Assembly (NCBI RefSeq): GCF_014108865.1
Contig: NZ_CP053928.1
Location: forward strand, 1,302,001-1,366,000
DNA from: Nocardioides sp. WS12
GTDB lineage: Bacteria; Actinomycetota; Actinomycetes; Propionibacteriales; Nocardioidaceae
Reading direction: 5' to 3'
DNA length: 64,000 nucleotides
Positions 53,421 through 62,901 of this stretch are shown one piece after another. How positions within the stretch are numbered: position 1 is the stretch's first letter; each line of letters opens with the position of its first letter. The notes below the pieces were generated by a model that saw only the letters and a list, made by a program, of their open reading frames with translations, had not been told where the DNA came from and did no database searches. The translations under genes were made by a program, and so were the position numbers.

Positions 53421-54371
53421 GTGTCCGTCGCGGGTTCATGGGCCGATGTCGACTGGAGCGCGCACGAGCACGACGTGATCGTGGGTGGTCGGGTAGTGCA
53501 CTACCTGGACTACGGCACCGGTCGGCCGCTCATGCTCGTGCATGGCATGGCTGGGTCCTGGCAGTCCTGGTTGCTCAACCTCGAGGCGCTCGGGGAGCAC
53601 CACCGCGTGATTGCCGTGGACCTCCCTGGGTTCGGCGGTTCCGAGCCGCTTCCGGCAGGCGCCGACTTCTCCGGATATGTCACCGTTCTTCGTTGCCTGC
53701 TCGACGAGCTTGAGATCGAGAGCGTCGCGGTCTTCGGTCATTCACTGGGCGGTCTCGTTGCGCTGTCGTTCGCGGCAGCGCGCCCCGAGCGGACGGCGTG
53801 CCTGGTGTTGGTCTCGGCTGGTGGCGTTGAACTGTCGAGGCCGCGGTTGTGGATCATCCGGGCGGCGTTCTGGCTGGTCCGTCTCGTGCTTTTGACGCCG
53901 CGAGCCCGACAGGTGCTGGTGCGCAGCGTTGTTGGACGGCTCGCACTCTCTCCGGCGGTCCATCGTTGGCGGGACCTGCCCAGCGAGCTGGTCGCGCAGA
54001 TGGTGCCCCGAGCGATTGGCCCCGGGTTCATGGAGGCGGTGCGCCTCGGTACGGCCCAGTTGAGGCGTCTGGCTCCGGAACGGGTCGACGTCCCGGTGTT
54101 GCTGTTCTGGGGCGAGCGTGACCGCATCCTCCCGCTCGCCGCTGGCCGCAGCCTGGTCGCGTGCCTTGAGCGAGCGCGCCTGGTCGTGCTTGATGACGTT
54201 GGCCACTGCGCGATGTTCGAGGCCGCGGACGAGTTCAACGCGCTCGCCCTGGATTTTCTCGCCGAGCAGCAAGCTGCCGACGCGTGGACGAAGCCCGATG
54301 GCGGGCGGGGAAAGTGGATCAGGCGATACACGGACAGATGGGCAAGGTACGGCGATGGCAATCTCAGATGA
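53421..54371 (+). CDS. Alpha/beta hydrolase
   Basis: 316 residues from GTG 53421 after AAAGGAGA. Oxyanion region VHGMAGSWQSW, nucleophile Ser108 in GHSLGG, acid in WGERDRILP and histidine in DVGHCAMFE: a complete triad. Resembles epoxide-hydrolase/haloperoxidase and meta-cleavage hydrolase types. Its end overlaps the WS/DGAT start by 17 bases, so the two are coupled. A lipase or esterase role linked to wax-ester or triacylglycerol metabolism is possible. Confidence 0.88.
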   Translation: MSVAGSWADVDWSAHEHDVIVGGRVVHYLDYGTGRPLMLVHGMAGSWQSWLLNLEALGEHHRVIAVDLPGFGGSEPLPAGADFSGYVTVLRCLLDELEIESVAVFGHSLGGLVALSFAAARPERTACLVLVSAGGVELSRPRLWIIRAAFWLVRLVLLTPRARQVLVRSVVGRLALSPAVHRWRDLPSELVAQMVPRAIGPGFMEAVRLGTAQLRRLAPERVDVPVLLFWGERDRILPLAAGRSLVACLERARLVVLDDVGHCAMFEAADEFNALALDFLAEQQAADAWTKPDGGRGKWIRRYTDRWARYGDGNLR

Positions 54372-55776
54372 GGACATCGAACAAGGCCGTTCGGAGCTGG
54401 CGCATTGGGGGGAGCCGAACCTCAATCCACTGGATGCCCTGATGTGGCGTACGGAGCGGCCGCCGGCCGACTCGTGGACTGGTGTCGTGGTCATCGTGCT
54501 CGGTGAGACGCCGACGTGGGAGCGGATCCAGGCTGCCCATCGATGGGGGATCAAGATCGTCCCTCGTTTCGCCGAACGGGTGGTCGAGCCACTGCTGCCG
54601 ACCGGTCCGCCGATGTGGACGACCGACGAGAACTTCGACCTCGACTACCACCTGCGTCGGGTGCGGCTGCCTGGCGAGGCGACCATGGCCGAGCTCCTCG
54701 AGCATGCGCAGCGACTGGGCGTGACGCCGCTCGACCGGTCCCGACCGCCGTGGTCGGCCGTCTTCGTCGAAGGGCTCGAGGGCGGGCGCGCGGCGTACCT
54801 CCTCCAGGCGCACCACGTCCTCATGGACGGCGCGGCCGCGACGCAGCTCTTCTCGCGGATCCTTGATCGCGGGCCCGACCAGGCACCGGGAAGCGCGCCG
54901 GTCGAGGCCGAGCGTCCACAGGTCTCGCGGAAGGCCGCGACCGAGAACGGTCTGCGCTGGCAGGCTGCGGCAGCCGGAAAGGTCCTGCGCGGCGGGGCGA
55001 AGGCGATCGCCCAGGTCGCGTTGGACCCGGGCGCTGCGCTCAGGGGAGCGGGCGCCTACCTTTCGTCCGTGCCGCGGGTGGCGACGCCACCGCCGCGAGC
55101 GGAGAGCGAGTTGCTCACGCCTGGGCCGCGTACGAAGTGGCGCTTCGGCAGCCTCGAGTGCGACGTCCAGGACCTCAAGCGCGCAGCCAAGGCATCCGGT
55201 GGGACGGTCAACGACGCCTTCGTCTCCGCTGTGCTGGGTGGCCTGCGGAAATACCACGACCGCCACGGTGCGACCCTCGGCGACGTGCCGATCTCGATGC
55301 CGGTGTCGATGCGGCGTGACGACGACCCCATGGGGGGCAACCGGTTCACGGGCGCCTTCTTCTCCGCGCCGGCCGGCATCGCGGACCCGACCGCCCGGAT
55401 CCAGGCCATGCACGAGCGGGTACTGAAGGTCCGCCACGAGCCGGCGCTCGACATCATGAACAAGGTCACGCCGCTGATGAACCTCGCGCCGTCGCCGGTC
55501 GTCGCCGCGGCGATCTCCGGGCTCAACGCGGGTGCCACGCTCACCACGAGCAGCTGGCAGGGGGTGTCCTTCCCGACGTACTGGGCCGGGGTGCCCTTCG
55601 AGCGGATGTTCGTCTTCGGCCCCCTGCCTGGTACGTCGATGTGCGCCGCCCTGTGCACCCACGAGGGCACCTGCTGCATCGGCATCAACGTCGACGGCGA
55701 TGTCTTCCCGGACGCCGACGTGCTGTGGGAGTGCCTTCAGGAGGGTCTCGACGAGGTGCTCGCACTCGGTCGGTGA
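54355..55776 (+). CDS. Wax ester synthase / diacylglycerol acyltransferase (WS/DGAT)
   Basis: 473 residues, normal for the family. Active-site motif HHVLMDG with His153, His154 and Asp158, and later VNDAFVSAVLGGLRKY and SMPVSMR, both family hallmarks. It joins an acyl-CoA to an alcohol or diacylglycerol to make storage lipid. ATG 54355 is preferred (AAGG nearby) because the upstream open frame lies within the hydrolase gene. Followed by a hairpin-like repeat and a new promoter. Confidence 0.92.
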   Translation: MAISDEDIEQGRSELAHWGEPNLNPLDALMWRTERPPADSWTGVVVIVLGETPTWERIQAAHRWGIKIVPRFAERVVEPLLPTGPPMWTTDENFDLDYHLRRVRLPGEATMAELLEHAQRLGVTPLDRSRPPWSAVFVEGLEGGRAAYLLQAHHVLMDGAAATQLFSRILDRGPDQAPGSAPVEAERPQVSRKAATENGLRWQAAAAGKVLRGGAKAIAQVALDPGAALRGAGAYLSSVPRVATPPPRAESELLTPGPRTKWRFGSLECDVQDLKRAAKASGGTVNDAFVSAVLGGLRKYHDRHGATLGDVPISMPVSMRRDDDPMGGNRFTGAFFSAPAGIADPTARIQAMHERVLKVRHEPALDIMNKVTPLMNLAPSPVVAAAISGLNAGATLTTSSWQGVSFPTYWAGVPFERMFVFGPLPGTSMCAALCTHEGTCCIGINVDGDVFPDADVLWECLQEGLDEVLALGR

Positions 55777-55823
55777 CGACCCGGCTTTGACGGGGACACG
55801 CCGTCCCGTTATTCTGAGACGCA

Positions 55824-55840
55824 CCACTTCAATATTAAAC
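55824..55840 (+). promoter_or_regulatory. AT-rich promoter region before the SnoaL-like gene
   Basis: The tract TTCAATATTAAAC is strongly AT-rich in GC-rich DNA and lies about 20 bases upstream of the ATG at 55859. GGGAC and GTCCC about 20 bases earlier could end the previous transcript. TATTAA is the likely -10 box. Confidence 0.4.
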
Positions 55841-55858
55841 GCCGTTCGAGGAGTCTGC

Positions 55859-56269
55859 ATGAGTTCCCAGCCGCACGAGATCGTCGCCGCGTTCTACGAA
55901 GCCGCCGCCGGGCGTGATGCAGGCGCCCTCGACGCGCTCCTCGAAAGCAGCTTCCACGAGGACGCCGCCGTGCACTGGCCCGAGGGCCTGCCGTACGGCG
56001 GTCGCATCGAGGGCCGGGCGATCCTGCGCAAGGTCTTCGCGGGGCTCGCCACGCCGGACCCGGTCATGGGTCCGGAGAACCTCACCGTCGTCTCCGTGGT
56101 CGACGGCGGCGGGGACCAGGTCGTCGCCCAGGTCGCGTTCGACTGGCGGGCCAACGGCGCCACGATCGCGTCCGGCGCTCTCGAGCTCTGGACCTTCGCC
56201 GGAGGCCTCGTCACCGAGGTCCGCGCCTACTACTGGGACACCGCGGCGTGTCAGGACCTCCTGCGCTGA
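55859..56269 (+). CDS. SnoaL/NTF2-like protein
   Basis: 136 residues from ATG 55859 after CGAGGAG; an open frame from 55532 overlaps the WS/DGAT gene. Sequence order (VAAFYEAAAGRDAGALDALL, then HEDAAVHWPEGLPYGGRIEGRAIL) is that of the NTF2 fold, which includes ketosteroid isomerases, cyclases and small-ligand binders. No clear catalytic Asp-His pair is seen, so function is open. First gene of an operon with a thiolase and an acyl-CoA dehydrogenase pair. Confidence 0.78.
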   Translation: MSSQPHEIVAAFYEAAAGRDAGALDALLESSFHEDAAVHWPEGLPYGGRIEGRAILRKVFAGLATPDPVMGPENLTVVSVVDGGGDQVVAQVAFDWRANGATIASGALELWTFAGGLVTEVRAYYWDTAACQDLLR

Positions 56270-56308
56270 CGGCTGCTGCCTGATCGCGGACCCCAACCAA
56301 GGAGAACC

Positions 56309-57496
56309 ATGCATACAGCTGTCATCGTCGACGCCGTTCGCTCGCCGCTCGGCCGCGGACGAGCCCCCCGGGACGGGAAGCCGGGCGGTTCGCTGTCGTC
56401 CCTGCACCCCGTCGACCTGCTCGGCCAGGTCATGCGCCAGCTCGTGGAGCGCAACGGCATCGACCCGGCGATGGTCGACGACGTCATCACGGGCTGCGTC
56501 AGCCAGGTGGGCGAGCAGTCCGGCCCTGTCGGTCGCTGGGCATGGCTCGCTGCGGGCCTCCCCGAGTCGGTGCCCTCGGTCACCGTCCACCGCGCGTGCG
56601 GCTCGAGCCAGCAGGCCGCCGACTTCGCTGCCCAGGGCGTGATGTCGGGTGTGTACGACGTCGTCGTCGCCTCGGGCGTCGAGTCGATGAGCCGCATCCC
56701 CATGGGCACCGCCCGGATCGGGCAGGACCCGTTCGGTCCCTCCGTGGCAGAGCGCTACGCCCCCGGGCTGGTGCCCCAGGGCATCTCGGCGGAGATCATC
56801 GCGGCGAAGTGGGGCTTCGACCGCACCATGCTCGACGAGTTCTCCGCGCGCTCCCACGAGCTTGCGTGCCGCACCGACGCAAGCGGCGAGATCGTGCCCG
56901 TCGTGCTCGCGGACGGCACTGTCGTCAGCACCGACGAGACGCCGCGTCCCGGCACCACGGTCGAGGGCCTCGGCCAGCTGAAGGCGTCGTTCTGGTCCGA
57001 GGAGATGGCTGTCCGGTTCCCGGAGCTCGGCTGGCACGTGACGGCAGGCAACTCCTCGCAGCTCACCGACGGTGCGTCCGCGGTGCTGATCATGTCCGAG
57101 GAGCGCGCAGCCCAGCTCGGCCTCACTCCGCGCGCCCGGTTCCACTCGTTCGGCCTCGCCGGCGACGACCCGATCCAGATGCTGACGGGCCCGATCCCGG
57201 CGACCGAGAAGGTGCTGAAGCGCTCAGGCCTGAGCCTCGACCAGATCGATCACTACGAGGTCAATGAGGCCTTCGCCCCGGTGCCCCTGGCGTGGGCCCA
57301 CCACTTCGGTGCGGACCTCGACCGTTTGAACCCGCGGGGTGGCGCGATTGCTTTGGGTCACCCCCTGGGCGCCTCCGGTGCCCGGCTGCTGACCACCATG
57401 CTCAACGGCCTCGAGGCCAACGGCGGTCGGTACGGCCTGCAGACCATGTGCGAGGCCGGCGGCATGGCCAACGCCACCATCATCGAACGATTCTGA
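56309..57496 (+). CDS. Acetyl-CoA acyltransferase (thiolase), FadA-like
   Basis: 395 residues. Cys97 in VHRACGSSQQA, His351 in ALGHPLGASGA, Cys381 near the C-terminus. The opening AVIVDAVRSPLGRGR and the blocks HVTAGNSSQLTDGA and YEVNEAFAPVPLAW place it with the steroid/branched-chain group related to the thiolase at 20512, though about half of the positions differ. Same operon as the acyl-CoA dehydrogenases that follow. Confidence 0.92.
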   Translation: MHTAVIVDAVRSPLGRGRAPRDGKPGGSLSSLHPVDLLGQVMRQLVERNGIDPAMVDDVITGCVSQVGEQSGPVGRWAWLAAGLPESVPSVTVHRACGSSQQAADFAAQGVMSGVYDVVVASGVESMSRIPMGTARIGQDPFGPSVAERYAPGLVPQGISAEIIAAKWGFDRTMLDEFSARSHELACRTDASGEIVPVVLADGTVVSTDETPRPGTTVEGLGQLKASFWSEEMAVRFPELGWHVTAGNSSQLTDGASAVLIMSEERAAQLGLTPRARFHSFGLAGDDPIQMLTGPIPATEKVLKRSGLSLDQIDHYEVNEAFAPVPLAWAHHFGADLDRLNPRGGAIALGHPLGASGARLLTTMLNGLEANGGRYGLQTMCEAGGMANATIIERF

Positions 57497-57507
57497 GGAG
57501 ACTGACG

Positions 57508-58665
57508 GTGTTCGATTTGACCGACGAGCAGCAAGAACTGCGCAAACTCGCGCGCAAGGTGGCGCGGGATCAGTACGCGCCGCTCGCCCGCGAGATGGAT
57601 GCAAAGCGCACTCACTTCCCTCGTGAAGAGCGGCAGAAGCTCGCCGAACTGGGCCTGCTGGCGATGTGTCTTCCCGAGGAGTACGGCGGCGCCGGTGCAC
57701 CCCTGATTGATGCCCTGATCGTGCAGGAGGAGTTCGCGAAGGCGAACCCACTCTGTGCATGGCCGATCTTTGAGGCGAACGCTGGGCCAGCGCGGGTCAT
57801 CCACCTCTTCGGCACGGAGGCGCAGAAGGCGAGATTTCTGCCGCCGGTCGCCTCCGGCGAGAAGATCATCGCCATCTCGATCTCCGAGCCCGACGCGGGC
57901 TCCGCGGCGACCGACGTGAAGACGAAGGCGCGGATCGAGGGCGACGAGGTCGTCATCAACGGCGCCAAGCGCTGGTGCTCCGGTGGCGGTGTCGCCGAGC
58001 AGTACCTCGTCTATGTGCGCTTCAGTGACGTGCCCGGAGGCAAGGGTATGGGAGCAGTCGTCGTCGACATTGACACTCCCGGGCTGACGTTCGGTCCGCA
58101 GGAGCACCTCATGGGCCACCGCGGGGTGGGCTCGGCCGACATGTTCTTCGATGACGTCCGCGTTCCGCTGGAGAACGTGATCATCGAGGAGGGCGGCTTC
58201 GGCAAGCTGTTCACGGCGTTCTCGATCGAGCGGCTTGGCAACAGCACGATGTGCCTCGCCCTTGCTCAGGAGGCGCTCGACCGCACAGCTAAGTACGTGC
58301 AGGAGAGGGAGCAGTTCGGCAAGCAGATCGTCGAGTTCCAGGCGACCCAGATCTCGCTCGCCGACATGATCAGCCAGGTCGACATCGCTCGCCTGCTCAT
58401 CTACCGCGCCGCGCTCGCCGCAGGCACCGGCGCCCCGCAGCAGCTCGAGGCCTCGCTCGCCAAGTGCTACTCCAACGAGATGGTCAAGCGCGTCACCGAC
58501 CTCGCGATCCAGCTGCACGGTGGCTACGGCTACTCCGAGGAGTACGAGATCGAGCGCATGCACCGCGACGCCGTCGGTTGGGCGATCGCGGGTGGTACGC
58601 CGCAGATCCAGCGGACCCGGATCGTCTCCGAGTACCTCGGCCGCCGATTCGACCAGCGGGCCTGA
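57508..58665 (+). CDS. Acyl-CoA dehydrogenase, probable catalytic subunit
   Basis: 385 residues from GTG 57508 after GAGGAGAC; an earlier in-frame codon lies in the thiolase. The C-terminal catalytic position is Gly (IAGGTPQIQ), but FSIER puts Glu241 at the isovaleryl-type position. FAD-contact sequence ISEPDAGSAA. Directly followed by a glutamate-less dehydrogenase one base after its stop, so a two-subunit enzyme is likely. Confidence 0.9.
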   Translation: MFDLTDEQQELRKLARKVARDQYAPLAREMDAKRTHFPREERQKLAELGLLAMCLPEEYGGAGAPLIDALIVQEEFAKANPLCAWPIFEANAGPARVIHLFGTEAQKARFLPPVASGEKIIAISISEPDAGSAATDVKTKARIEGDEVVINGAKRWCSGGGVAEQYLVYVRFSDVPGGKGMGAVVVDIDTPGLTFGPQEHLMGHRGVGSADMFFDDVRVPLENVIIEEGGFGKLFTAFSIERLGNSTMCLALAQEALDRTAKYVQEREQFGKQIVEFQATQISLADMISQVDIARLLIYRAALAAGTGAPQQLEASLAKCYSNEMVKRVTDLAIQLHGGYGYSEEYEIERMHRDAVGWAIAGGTPQIQRTRIVSEYLGRRFDQRA

Positions 58666-58666
58666 C

Positions 58667-59707
58667 GTGGAGCTCGTCCGGCGACCCGGGTACGACGCGG
58701 ACCACGACGACTTCACCCAGTCGGTCCGCCGGTTCCTCTCCGACCACCTCGTCGGCGAGCTCGACGCGTGGCGGACCGCCGGACGATTCGCGTCCACGCT
58801 GTTCCCTGCCGCCGGCGAGCGGGGCTTCCTCGCCACCACGGTGCCCGAGGACTTGGGCGGCGCAGGCATCGAGGACCCGCGCTTCGCCGCGATCCTCGTG
58901 GAGGAGATCGCGGCGACCGGCGCTGCCGGGCTCGCTCTGGTGACGGCTCGCCACGTCGGCGTCGTACTGCCGGCGCTGACGCCACTGGCTGCGGCGCACG
59001 GACGCATCGCAACGCTCGTCCAGGGCCTCGCCAGTGGTGAAATGCTGGGTTGCGTCGTGGCGTTGGGGCCGGACCTGCGGGCCGCCGGAGTTCCCGGGGC
59101 CGGGGTCGCCGAAGTGTTCCTCGTCGTCGATCCTGCACGACCCGAGGTCTTCCTCGTCCTCGAGCGGGACGCCGTCGACGTGGTCGATGCGCGCCTGCTC
59201 GCCGGGAACGAGTCCGCAGTGGCCGATGTCGTCGTTGCCGCCGATGCCCTCGACGGCGACGGACACCCTGCCGCGGGTCTCCGGACGGCTCTCGACCTGT
59301 GGTCCGGAGTCGTCAGTGTGGCGGCGGCCCGTGCGGCGTTCGACCTGACCGTCGACTACGTGCAGGAGCGAGCGGTGTTCGGTCGCAAGCTCGCGACCTT
59401 TGAGAACACCCGCTTCCGGCTGGCCGAGCTCGGTGCCGAACTGACGGCTGCCCGCGGCCTCGTCGACGAGGCGGTGGGCGGGCTCGCTCTCGGTGGACCG
59501 ACACCGGCGCTGGCTGCAGCTGCCCGGATCGTCGCGGGCTCCGTGCACGACCGCACTGTCGACCAGGGCATGCAGTTGCACGGGGGCTATGGATACATGC
59601 GCGAGTACCCGATCTCCCACGCTTTCGGCGACGCCCGCTTCTTGCGTGTCGTGGCTGATGCGACGAGCGAACCCCGACAGTTGCTCGCGTCGGCTCTTGA
59701 CCTCTGA
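58667..59707 (+). CDS. Acyl-CoA dehydrogenase-like, probable non-catalytic subunit
   Basis: 346 residues from GTG 58667, one base after the stop of the previous gene; the frame extends upstream only by overlapping it. Shorter than the usual 380. Both catalytic glutamate positions are lost (WSGVVSVAAARA, and VVADATSEPRQ). It keeps the C-terminal helical domain with QLHGGYGYMREY. It is expected to pair with the dehydrogenase at 57508 as a partner subunit. Confidence 0.85.
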   Translation: MELVRRPGYDADHDDFTQSVRRFLSDHLVGELDAWRTAGRFASTLFPAAGERGFLATTVPEDLGGAGIEDPRFAAILVEEIAATGAAGLALVTARHVGVVLPALTPLAAAHGRIATLVQGLASGEMLGCVVALGPDLRAAGVPGAGVAEVFLVVDPARPEVFLVLERDAVDVVDARLLAGNESAVADVVVAADALDGDGHPAAGLRTALDLWSGVVSVAAARAAFDLTVDYVQERAVFGRKLATFENTRFRLAELGAELTAARGLVDEAVGGLALGGPTPALAAAARIVAGSVHDRTVDQGMQLHGGYGYMREYPISHAFGDARFLRVVADATSEPRQLLASALDL

Positions 59708-59783
59708 ACGCGAGCCGTCGCGTGCTTCGAGCGGGCGCTCACATCCCCGCCGCCGCACTTGCAACAAGGAAAGGCCCTGAGCC

Positions 59784-60557
59784 GTGTACGACGAACTGGA
59801 CGTCCTTCAGGCCATCAACGACCACGCCATCTGGGCGTGCGCGCTGGGGGCGCTCGCGTTCCTGGCGAACTGGACCTACTTCTACGCCTGCGTGCAGGGT
59901 GCCCGTCGCGACCGGTGCTCGCCGATGGCACTGTGGGGCACGACAATTTTCATTGCCCACGACGGCAGCTTCCTCGTCAACGCCGAGCACTGGTGGACGG
60001 ACTACGACGGCGTCGCGGGGGCGTGGATGCTGCCGTTGTTCTGGTGCGGCCTCATCGTCACGTTCAGCTTCGAGGCCGTCTTCTTCAGCCAGACCGTTCG
60101 CTACGGTCGCAACGAGTACGCACCGCGCCTCACCCAGGGCCAGTGGACCGCCTACTGCGTCGCGGCGCTGGCCGTCGGGATCATCTTTTTTGCCGTGGCG
60201 AAGGCCTATCTCGACGACCCGATCTACCTGATGACGTTCCTGGTGACCTACGCGATGTGTGCGCCCGCAACCTTCCAGGCGGTGGCACGTCGGGGCGATT
60301 CCGCAGGCCTCAGTCCCTTGCTCACCACCACCTACCTCCTCATCGGTGTCTTCTTCGTAGGTCTCACCACCGGCGTCATCGGCAGTGAGCCCGCCGGAGC
60401 GCCGTTCCGTGACGGACTGTGGCTCCTCTGCAGCGTCGTCGTCCTCGCCATGGCGGTCGTCCTCATCCGGCTCCAGCGCACGCTGCCGCCGCCCGGGACT
60501 ACGTTCGTTGGACGAGACGGGCGCGCGGGACATGAAGCCGAGTCACGTGCTAGGTGA
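59784..60557 (+). CDS. Seven-span membrane protein of unknown function (paralogue A)
   Basis: 257 residues from GTG 59784 after AAGGAAAGG. Seven hydrophobic segments (about 17-38, 49-66, 80-103, 124-142, 147-165, 180-200, 213-232) and a charged C-terminal tail. HDGSFLVNAEHWW in the second loop, and the opening YDELDVLQAINDH, are shared with the convergent gene 60543-61265, so the two are paralogues. I do not recognise the family. Its 3-prime end overlaps that gene by 15 bases. Confidence 0.75.
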   Translation: MYDELDVLQAINDHAIWACALGALAFLANWTYFYACVQGARRDRCSPMALWGTTIFIAHDGSFLVNAEHWWTDYDGVAGAWMLPLFWCGLIVTFSFEAVFFSQTVRYGRNEYAPRLTQGQWTAYCVAALAVGIIFFAVAKAYLDDPIYLMTFLVTYAMCAPATFQAVARRGDSAGLSPLLTTTYLLIGVFFVGLTTGVIGSEPAGAPFRDGLWLLCSVVVLAMAVVLIRLQRTLPPPGTTFVGRDGRAGHEAESRAR

Positions 60558-61265
60558 GGCAGCCGGCGTCCTGCTCGTCCGACGCAGGTGGTGCTCAAGC
60601 AGCAAGAGGTAGCTTACCGACAGCGTCACGAGGGATCCGGCCAGCGCCCAGAAGTGGGCGTTGTTGAACAGCTCCGGCGACAGGGCCGGGAACAGGCCGA
60701 GGGCCAGCCCGCCGGGGCCGATGACTGTTGCCCAGGCGAAGGCACGGGAATGACCTCGGGCCGATCCGCGGGCCAGGATCCACGGCACCAGGAAGACGAC
60801 GGCCACGATCTGGGTGGCCGCGAGGCTGATCAGCTTCAGCGGGTCGTCCACGACGGACTGCAGCCACCACAGACCGACGAACGCGAAGGCCTGCAGGACC
60901 AGGTAGGACCCGACGAACATCCAGCGGGGAAGATCGGGCGCGACCAGTGGCTGGCCGAACGCGAGGTACTGGCGCACGAGCATCAGCTCGATGCCGACCG
61001 AGATGACCATGCCGATCCAGAAGATCGTGAAGTACCAGACGTCGACCTCGTGCAGCCAGTAGTCGGCCCGCAGCGCGAAGGTGCCGTCATGGGCGAGCAG
61101 GAACGCAGTCATGCCGATCGGTGCCGCCGGCACGCGGTCGCGCCGGCCGCAGCGGAAGGCCTGGACGATCTGGACGAAACCGGTCGCCCACGCGATCGCG
61201 GTGAACACCAGCAGCGGCAGGTAGGGGTCGTTGATCCGGTCGATCACGTCGTTCGGGTCGTACAT
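60543..61265 (-). CDS. Seven-span membrane protein of unknown function (paralogue B)
   Basis: 240 residues from ATG 61265 after GAGGAG; an upstream ATG at 61340 lies in the flavoprotein gene. Seven predicted hydrophobic segments in the same order as paralogue A. The opening YDPNDVIDRINDP and the loop HDGTFALRADYW match its partner. Downstream of the flavoprotein in the same leftward operon (13 bases between them). Possibly a heterodimeric membrane complex with paralogue A. Confidence 0.75.
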   Translation of the reverse strand: MYDPNDVIDRINDPYLPLLVFTAIAWATGFVQIVQAFRCGRRDRVPAAPIGMTAFLLAHDGTFALRADYWLHEVDVWYFTIFWIGMVISVGIELMLVRQYLAFGQPLVAPDLPRWMFVGSYLVLQAFAFVGLWWLQSVVDDPLKLISLAATQIVAVVFLVPWILARGSARGHSRAFAWATVIGPGGLALGLFPALSPELFNNAHFWALAGSLVTLSVSYLLLLEHHLRRTSRTPAASPST

Positions 61266-61278
61266 GGTGCTCCGCTCC

Positions 61279-62853
61279 TCAGCAGTCAGTGAGCGCGGTC
61301 TGGGCGGCGAGTCGTCCCGGCCACCCGCTGACGCCACCACCGGGGTGCGACCCCGCTCCCGCGTGGAAGTATCCGGGCACCGGGCCGCGGTACCCGCCGA
61401 GTCCGGGGGCCGGTCGGTTCATGGCCAGGCGCAGCGGCGTCATGTCGACGTGGAAGTACGAGCCGTTGGGGGTCGCGTAGAGCGAGCCGAAGTCGGCGGG
61501 GGAGGTGACGACCCGCCCGATCTCGCTGTCGAGCCCGGACAGGTGCACCGACGCTGCGTCGAGGACGGCGCGGGCGTAATGGTCCCGTTCCACCGCCCAG
61601 TCCTCCCGCGGCTGCGCCGGCACGTTCGAGGCGATGTAGAGGACGTCCTGCCCGTCCGGAGCAACGCTCGGGTCGAGGCCGGAGAGGACGGACAGGTAGC
61701 AGGGCGGCTGCAGCAGGCTCTGGCCGCGACGGATCAGCGCCAGCTGCTCGATCTGCTCGTCGAAGGTGCCGGTCATCAGTGACACGGTGCGCAGGTCGTG
61801 GCCGTCGATCCGGTCGCGTGCAGCCTGTGCGATCGGGAAGTCGACGCGACCGGCGAGAGCGAGGTCGATCTTGAACGTCGCCGAGTTGTTGCCGCTCGCC
61901 GGCAGCATCGCGACCTTGGTACGCACGCTCGAGTCGGCGACGCCGTCGGCGAGGAGGTGCCCGTACGCCGACTGCGGAGGTACGGCGGCCAGCACCCCGC
62001 GGCGGGCGCCGATCGTCGTACCGTCGGCCAGGCGGACGCCGCGTGCCGCTCCCTGCTCGACGACCACCTCGGTGACCTCGACTCCGGTGCGGAACTGCAC
62101 GCCCAGCGATCGGGCCCGGCCCTCGAGGGAGCCGGAGATCGAGCGCATGCCGCCGCGTGGTCGCTGCACGCCGGGCCTGCTGTGGACCGCTGCCAGCCCG
62201 ACGCAGTAGAAGCCGCCACCGTCGGCGTCGATCGGGCCGATCATGCTGCCCCAGTAGGTCGCCAGCGAGCGCATCTTGTCGCTCTCGAAGGTGTCGGCCA
62301 TCAGCTCGACGAGGTTGCTCGTCATGATCTGGCCGAGTCGCCGACGGGTGGCGCGGTCGGGCGCGAGGCGCAACAGGTGGCGCCCGAGCTCGCGCTTGGG
62401 CAGGGCAGCGGGGTGGCGCGACATCACGCTCACCAGGGCGCGGAAGATCCACGACAGCGCCGGCTGCAGCTCGGCGTACGTGCGGGCGTCGGCCGTCGAG
62501 AACCGGCGGATCTCAGCGAGCGTGCGCTCGAGGTCGGCGAACAGCAACAGGGTCTCGCCGTCGGGCCCGAGCCATCCGTACGGGGCAGGCACGGTGATCG
62601 TGGAGAACCCGTGGTCGCGCAGGCGCAGGTCGTCGACGATCGAGGTGCAGGACATGAACATGTCGTCCATCGCGCCGAGGCTCAACCAGTGGTCCGGTGC
62701 GGCGGGGAGATGGGGGTGGCTGGTCGAGAGCCCGCCCAGGATCGGCTGTTGTTCGAGGACCAGGACGGAAGCGCCGGCAGCGCCCAGCGTGCAGGCGGCG
62801 CTGAGGCCGTTGTGTCCGCCTCCGATGATCACGAAGTCGTGACTCGATGCCAT
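61279..62853 (-). CDS. FAD-dependent oxidoreductase of the phytoene-desaturase/PYROXD2 family
   Basis: 524 residues from ATG 62853 after AGGAGGACC; a longer frame to 62901 has no ribosome site. FAD-binding GGGHNG at 11-16 followed by LVLEQQPILGG, and a C-terminal FAD motif HAGAGSHPGGGVSGWPG. The group includes carotenoid desaturases and isomerases and unassigned PYROXD2 relatives. Clustered with two membrane proteins, it may act on a membrane lipid or isoprenoid. Not an obvious beta-oxidation enzyme. Confidence 0.85.
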   Translation of the reverse strand: MASSHDFVIIGGGHNGLSAACTLGAAGASVLVLEQQPILGGLSTSHPHLPAAPDHWLSLGAMDDMFMSCTSIVDDLRLRDHGFSTITVPAPYGWLGPDGETLLLFADLERTLAEIRRFSTADARTYAELQPALSWIFRALVSVMSRHPAALPKRELGRHLLRLAPDRATRRRLGQIMTSNLVELMADTFESDKMRSLATYWGSMIGPIDADGGGFYCVGLAAVHSRPGVQRPRGGMRSISGSLEGRARSLGVQFRTGVEVTEVVVEQGAARGVRLADGTTIGARRGVLAAVPPQSAYGHLLADGVADSSVRTKVAMLPASGNNSATFKIDLALAGRVDFPIAQAARDRIDGHDLRTVSLMTGTFDEQIEQLALIRRGQSLLQPPCYLSVLSGLDPSVAPDGQDVLYIASNVPAQPREDWAVERDHYARAVLDAASVHLSGLDSEIGRVVTSPADFGSLYATPNGSYFHVDMTPLRLAMNRPAPGLGGYRGPVPGYFHAGAGSHPGGGVSGWPGRLAAQTALTDC

Positions 62854-62901
62854 GTGGTCCTCCTGAAGTGATGCGGCGTCAGAACGACAGATCCTGTACA
62901 A

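Noticed and set aside
54364..55860. 498-residue open frame on the minus strand
   Set aside because: It is opposite the WS/DGAT gene with its HHxxxDG motif; the composition is rich in Arg and His, typical of an antisense frame.
57358..59007. 549-residue open frame on the minus strand
   Set aside because: It lies opposite the thiolase end and the acyl-CoA dehydrogenase pair, which have ribosome sites, motifs and coupling. The antisense frame resembles no family and is the usual shadow in high-GC DNA.
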